DNA of 64,000 nucleotides from Achromobacter sp. UMC71 (GTDB lineage: Bacteria > Pseudomonadota > Gammaproteobacteria > Burkholderiales > Burkholderiaceae_B): the NCBI RefSeq assembly GCF_014170305.1, contig NZ_LZZT01000029.1, forward strand, positions 1 to 64,000. Direction: 5' to 3'. This document shows, one piece after another, positions 62,545-64,000 of this stretch (positions are counted from its first letter, which is position 1; the number at the start of each line of letters is the position of its first letter). The notes below the pieces were generated by a model. It worked only from the letters and a program-made list of their open reading frames with translations, was not told where the DNA came from and ran no database searches. Position numbers and translations under genes: made by a program.

Positions 62545-63249
62545 TCAGTTGCGCACGTAGTAGATGCGCATGGCCTGCTGCTTCTGGGCACCGTCCATGA
62601 CGCGCAGCACCACGACCTTGGGCGTGAAACCGTCGGGCAGCTTCAACTGGCCCAGGGCGTAGTCGTAGCGGTCGACGTTGAGCGCGGGGCCTTCCGGGGT
62701 GATGGTGGCGACCCGGCCGTTGGGGTAGCTGCCGTCGATGGAGAAGGTCAGGGTGCCCTTGAACGGCGCGCCGGTGCGCTCTTCACGCATCACCAGCACC
62801 TGGTAGTCCAGTTGGCCGGGGGCGCGCTTGAAGGTGGCCGAGCGGATGCCCAGGTTGCCGCCGCGGGGGTCGGGCGGCATGGCGTCCTGGAACAGGACCA
62901 GTTCCTTGTTCTGTGTTTCCAGCTTGGCACGGGCGTCGGCCAGGTCGGCGGTCAGCTTTTCGTGGCCCGACTTGTTGGCGTCGCGCTGCTGCGTGGCTTC
63001 TTCGAGCTGGCTTTGCAGGCGCTGGTTTTCAAGCTTGGATGCGCTCAGTTCGCTGTGCAACTGTTCGGATTGCTCGACGGTCAGGCGCTGCGGGCCATAG
63101 TTGGTTTGCAGGAAGAGCACGCCGCCCGCGCCCAGGGCGATGCCCACCAGCAGCAGGACCAGCCAGCGCGGCATGCGGCGCGTGCGTTGGCCGGGTTGGT
63201 ATACGGAGGGCTTGAATACGGCCCGTTGTGATCTTCCGAACATCCCCAT
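62545..63249 (-). CDS. Membrane-anchored coiled-coil protein (DUF6776-like)
   Basis: A 234-residue protein. A basic N-terminus precedes one transmembrane helix (RWLVLLLVGIALGAGGVLFL, about 28-47). A periplasmic coiled coil follows (about 58-115, with LHSELSASKLENQRLQSQLE), then a beta-rich C-terminal domain (NLGIRSATFKRAPGQLDYQV, PKVVVLRVMDGAQKQQAM). This layout matches the DUF6776 family, whose role is unknown. An envelope-assembly or division-related role is only a guess from topology. Confidence 0.75.
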   Translation of the reverse strand: MGMFGRSQRAVFKPSVYQPGQRTRRMPRWLVLLLVGIALGAGGVLFLQTNYGPQRLTVEQSEQLHSELSASKLENQRLQSQLEEATQQRDANKSGHEKLTADLADARAKLETQNKELVLFQDAMPPDPRGGNLGIRSATFKRAPGQLDYQVLVMREERTGAPFKGTLTFSIDGSYPNGRVATITPEGPALNVDRYDYALGQLKLPDGFTPKVVVLRVMDGAQKQQAMRIYYVRN

Positions 63250-63316
63250 TCCTAGAAAACTTCCTGTGTGTTGCCCGGCTGCGCGCAGCGCGCGCCAGCC
63301 AAAGCGTCAGAGAATA

Positions 63317-63330
63317 CCCGGTTAACCGGG
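63317..63330. other. 14-bp perfect palindrome
   Basis: CCCGGTTAACCGGG lies between the coiled-coil gene and the nucleotidyltransferase gene, both on the minus strand. It has no T-tract. It could be an operator for the downstream coiled-coil gene, 68 bases before its start. Confidence 0.35.
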
Positions 63331-63399
63331 GCGTAGGGCGCGCGGACAAGCCTCGTTGCGCACCTTGATATTGTGAAATATGTGGGCATTGGCCGGGGC

Positions 63400-64000
63400 T
63401 TACGCCGCACGGGCAGCAAGCTGCGCCTCGAGGTCGGCCAACCGTTGGGGAGTGCCGACGTCGGTCCATCGACCGGTGTGGCGTGCGCCGCGGACCCTGT
63501 CCTGCTCCATGGCTTGCCGGAGCAGCGGCGCCAGTTTCGCGACCGTGCCGCGGGAAATGCCCGCGAACAGGCTGGGATGGTAGACGCCCATGCCTGAATA
63601 GGTCAAACGGGGCTCGCCGTGGTCGTGCACCCGGCCGCCGGGTTCCAGCACGAAATCGCCCGCCGGGTGATGGGCCGGGTTGTCGACCATGAGGATCCAG
63701 GCGCCGTCCTGCGGCAGCCCGGCGGCCAGAGCGGGCGCCGCGGCTACGTCCCAATCGCACCAGATATCGCCGCTGATCACCAGAAACGGGGCCGGACCGA
63801 GCAGCGGCAGTGCCTGGGCGATGCCGCCGGCCGTTTCCAGGGCGGCGCCTTCCAGCGAGTACTGGATCCGCACGCCAAAGTGGGCGCCGTCGCCCAGGGC
63901 CTGTTCGATCTCGTGGCCCAGCCAGGCGTGGTTGATCACAACCTCGCGGATGCCGGCCGCGGCCAGGCGTTCCAGGTGCCAGACGATCAGGGGCTTGCCG
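63400..64000 (-). CDS. MurU-like nucleotidyltransferase, partial
   Basis: The 3' part (about 200 codons) of an N-acetylmuramate alpha-1-phosphate uridylyltransferase-type enzyme, which works in peptidoglycan recycling. Visible segments are GKPLIVWHLERLAAAGIREV at the window edge, LVISGDIWCDWDVA (metal-binding Asp), YSGMGVYHPSLFAGI and GRWTDVGTPQRLADLEAQL. The N-terminal nucleotide-binding loop (GxGxRLRPLT) lies beyond the right edge. The gene continues past 64000. Confidence 0.85.
   Translation of the reverse strand, partial: GKPLIVWHLERLAAAGIREVVINHAWLGHEIEQALGDGAHFGVRIQYSLEGAALETAGGIAQALPLLGPAPFLVISGDIWCDWDVAAAPALAAGLPQDGAWILMVDNPAHHPAGDFVLEPGGRVHDHGEPRLTYSGMGVYHPSLFAGISRGTVAKLAPLLRQAMEQDRVRGARHTGRWTDVGTPQRLADLEAQLAARAA

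Overview
The window looks like the chromosome of a GC-rich betaproteobacterium of the Alcaligenaceae (Bordetella/Achromobacter type). This is inferred from codon use, pertactin-like and GDSL autotransporters, and the repertoire of LysR regulators, MetNIQ, MnmC and a MurU-like enzyme. No 16S gene is present, so the genus is not proven.

Positions 1-37246 are ordinary core and near-core chromosome: a LysR regulator, an M20 amidohydrolase, an acyl-CoA ligase, an inositol-phosphatase-family enzyme, the tRNA-modifying MnmC, a GH31-like protein with degenerate active-site motifs, the metNIQ methionine importer, tRNA-Lys(UUU), two autotransporters around an old IS remnant, a pirin, a chemoreceptor, a small iron-linked cluster (Fur, a coupled hypothetical gene, AraC, and a Cys-type alpha/beta hydrolase behind a translationally coupled micro-ORF), a YkgJ protein, the Tag glycosylase, an LTA-synthase-like sulfatase, AsmA, a diguanylate cyclase and a TetR/SDR pair with a clear palindromic operator.

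Positions 37274-59552 are a 22.3-kb integrative element in the 3' end of tRNA-Lys(CUU). A 55-bp direct repeat bounds it, and its base composition is visibly lower in GC than the flanks. It carries a tyrosine integrase broken by a one-base frameshift, a ColE2-like replicase/primase, a likely structured RNA and an AlpA-like regulator near the far end. I see no relaxase, conjugation or virion genes. The cargo is almost entirely defence-like: a large protein with a HEPN-like C-terminal R-x4-H motif, a small Cas2-like protein, a DUF4365 nuclease-like protein, a SIR2-like (DUF4917) protein, a SMEK-domain protein, a tightly overlapped three-gene operon of unrecognised proteins whose first member has a PD-(D/E)XK-like motif, and a complete type I restriction-modification system (hsdM-hsdS-hsdR). 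An IS3-family element sits on an older IS3 fragment inside it. The three-gene operon at 49598-52361 is the best candidate for an undescribed system.

Positions 59553-64000 return to core chromosome: the displaced tRNA terminator, an azoreductase with a palindromic operator upstream, a HAD hydrolase, an OmpA-like lipoprotein, a pterin dehydratase, a membrane-anchored coiled-coil protein and a MurU-like nucleotidyltransferase cut by the window edge.
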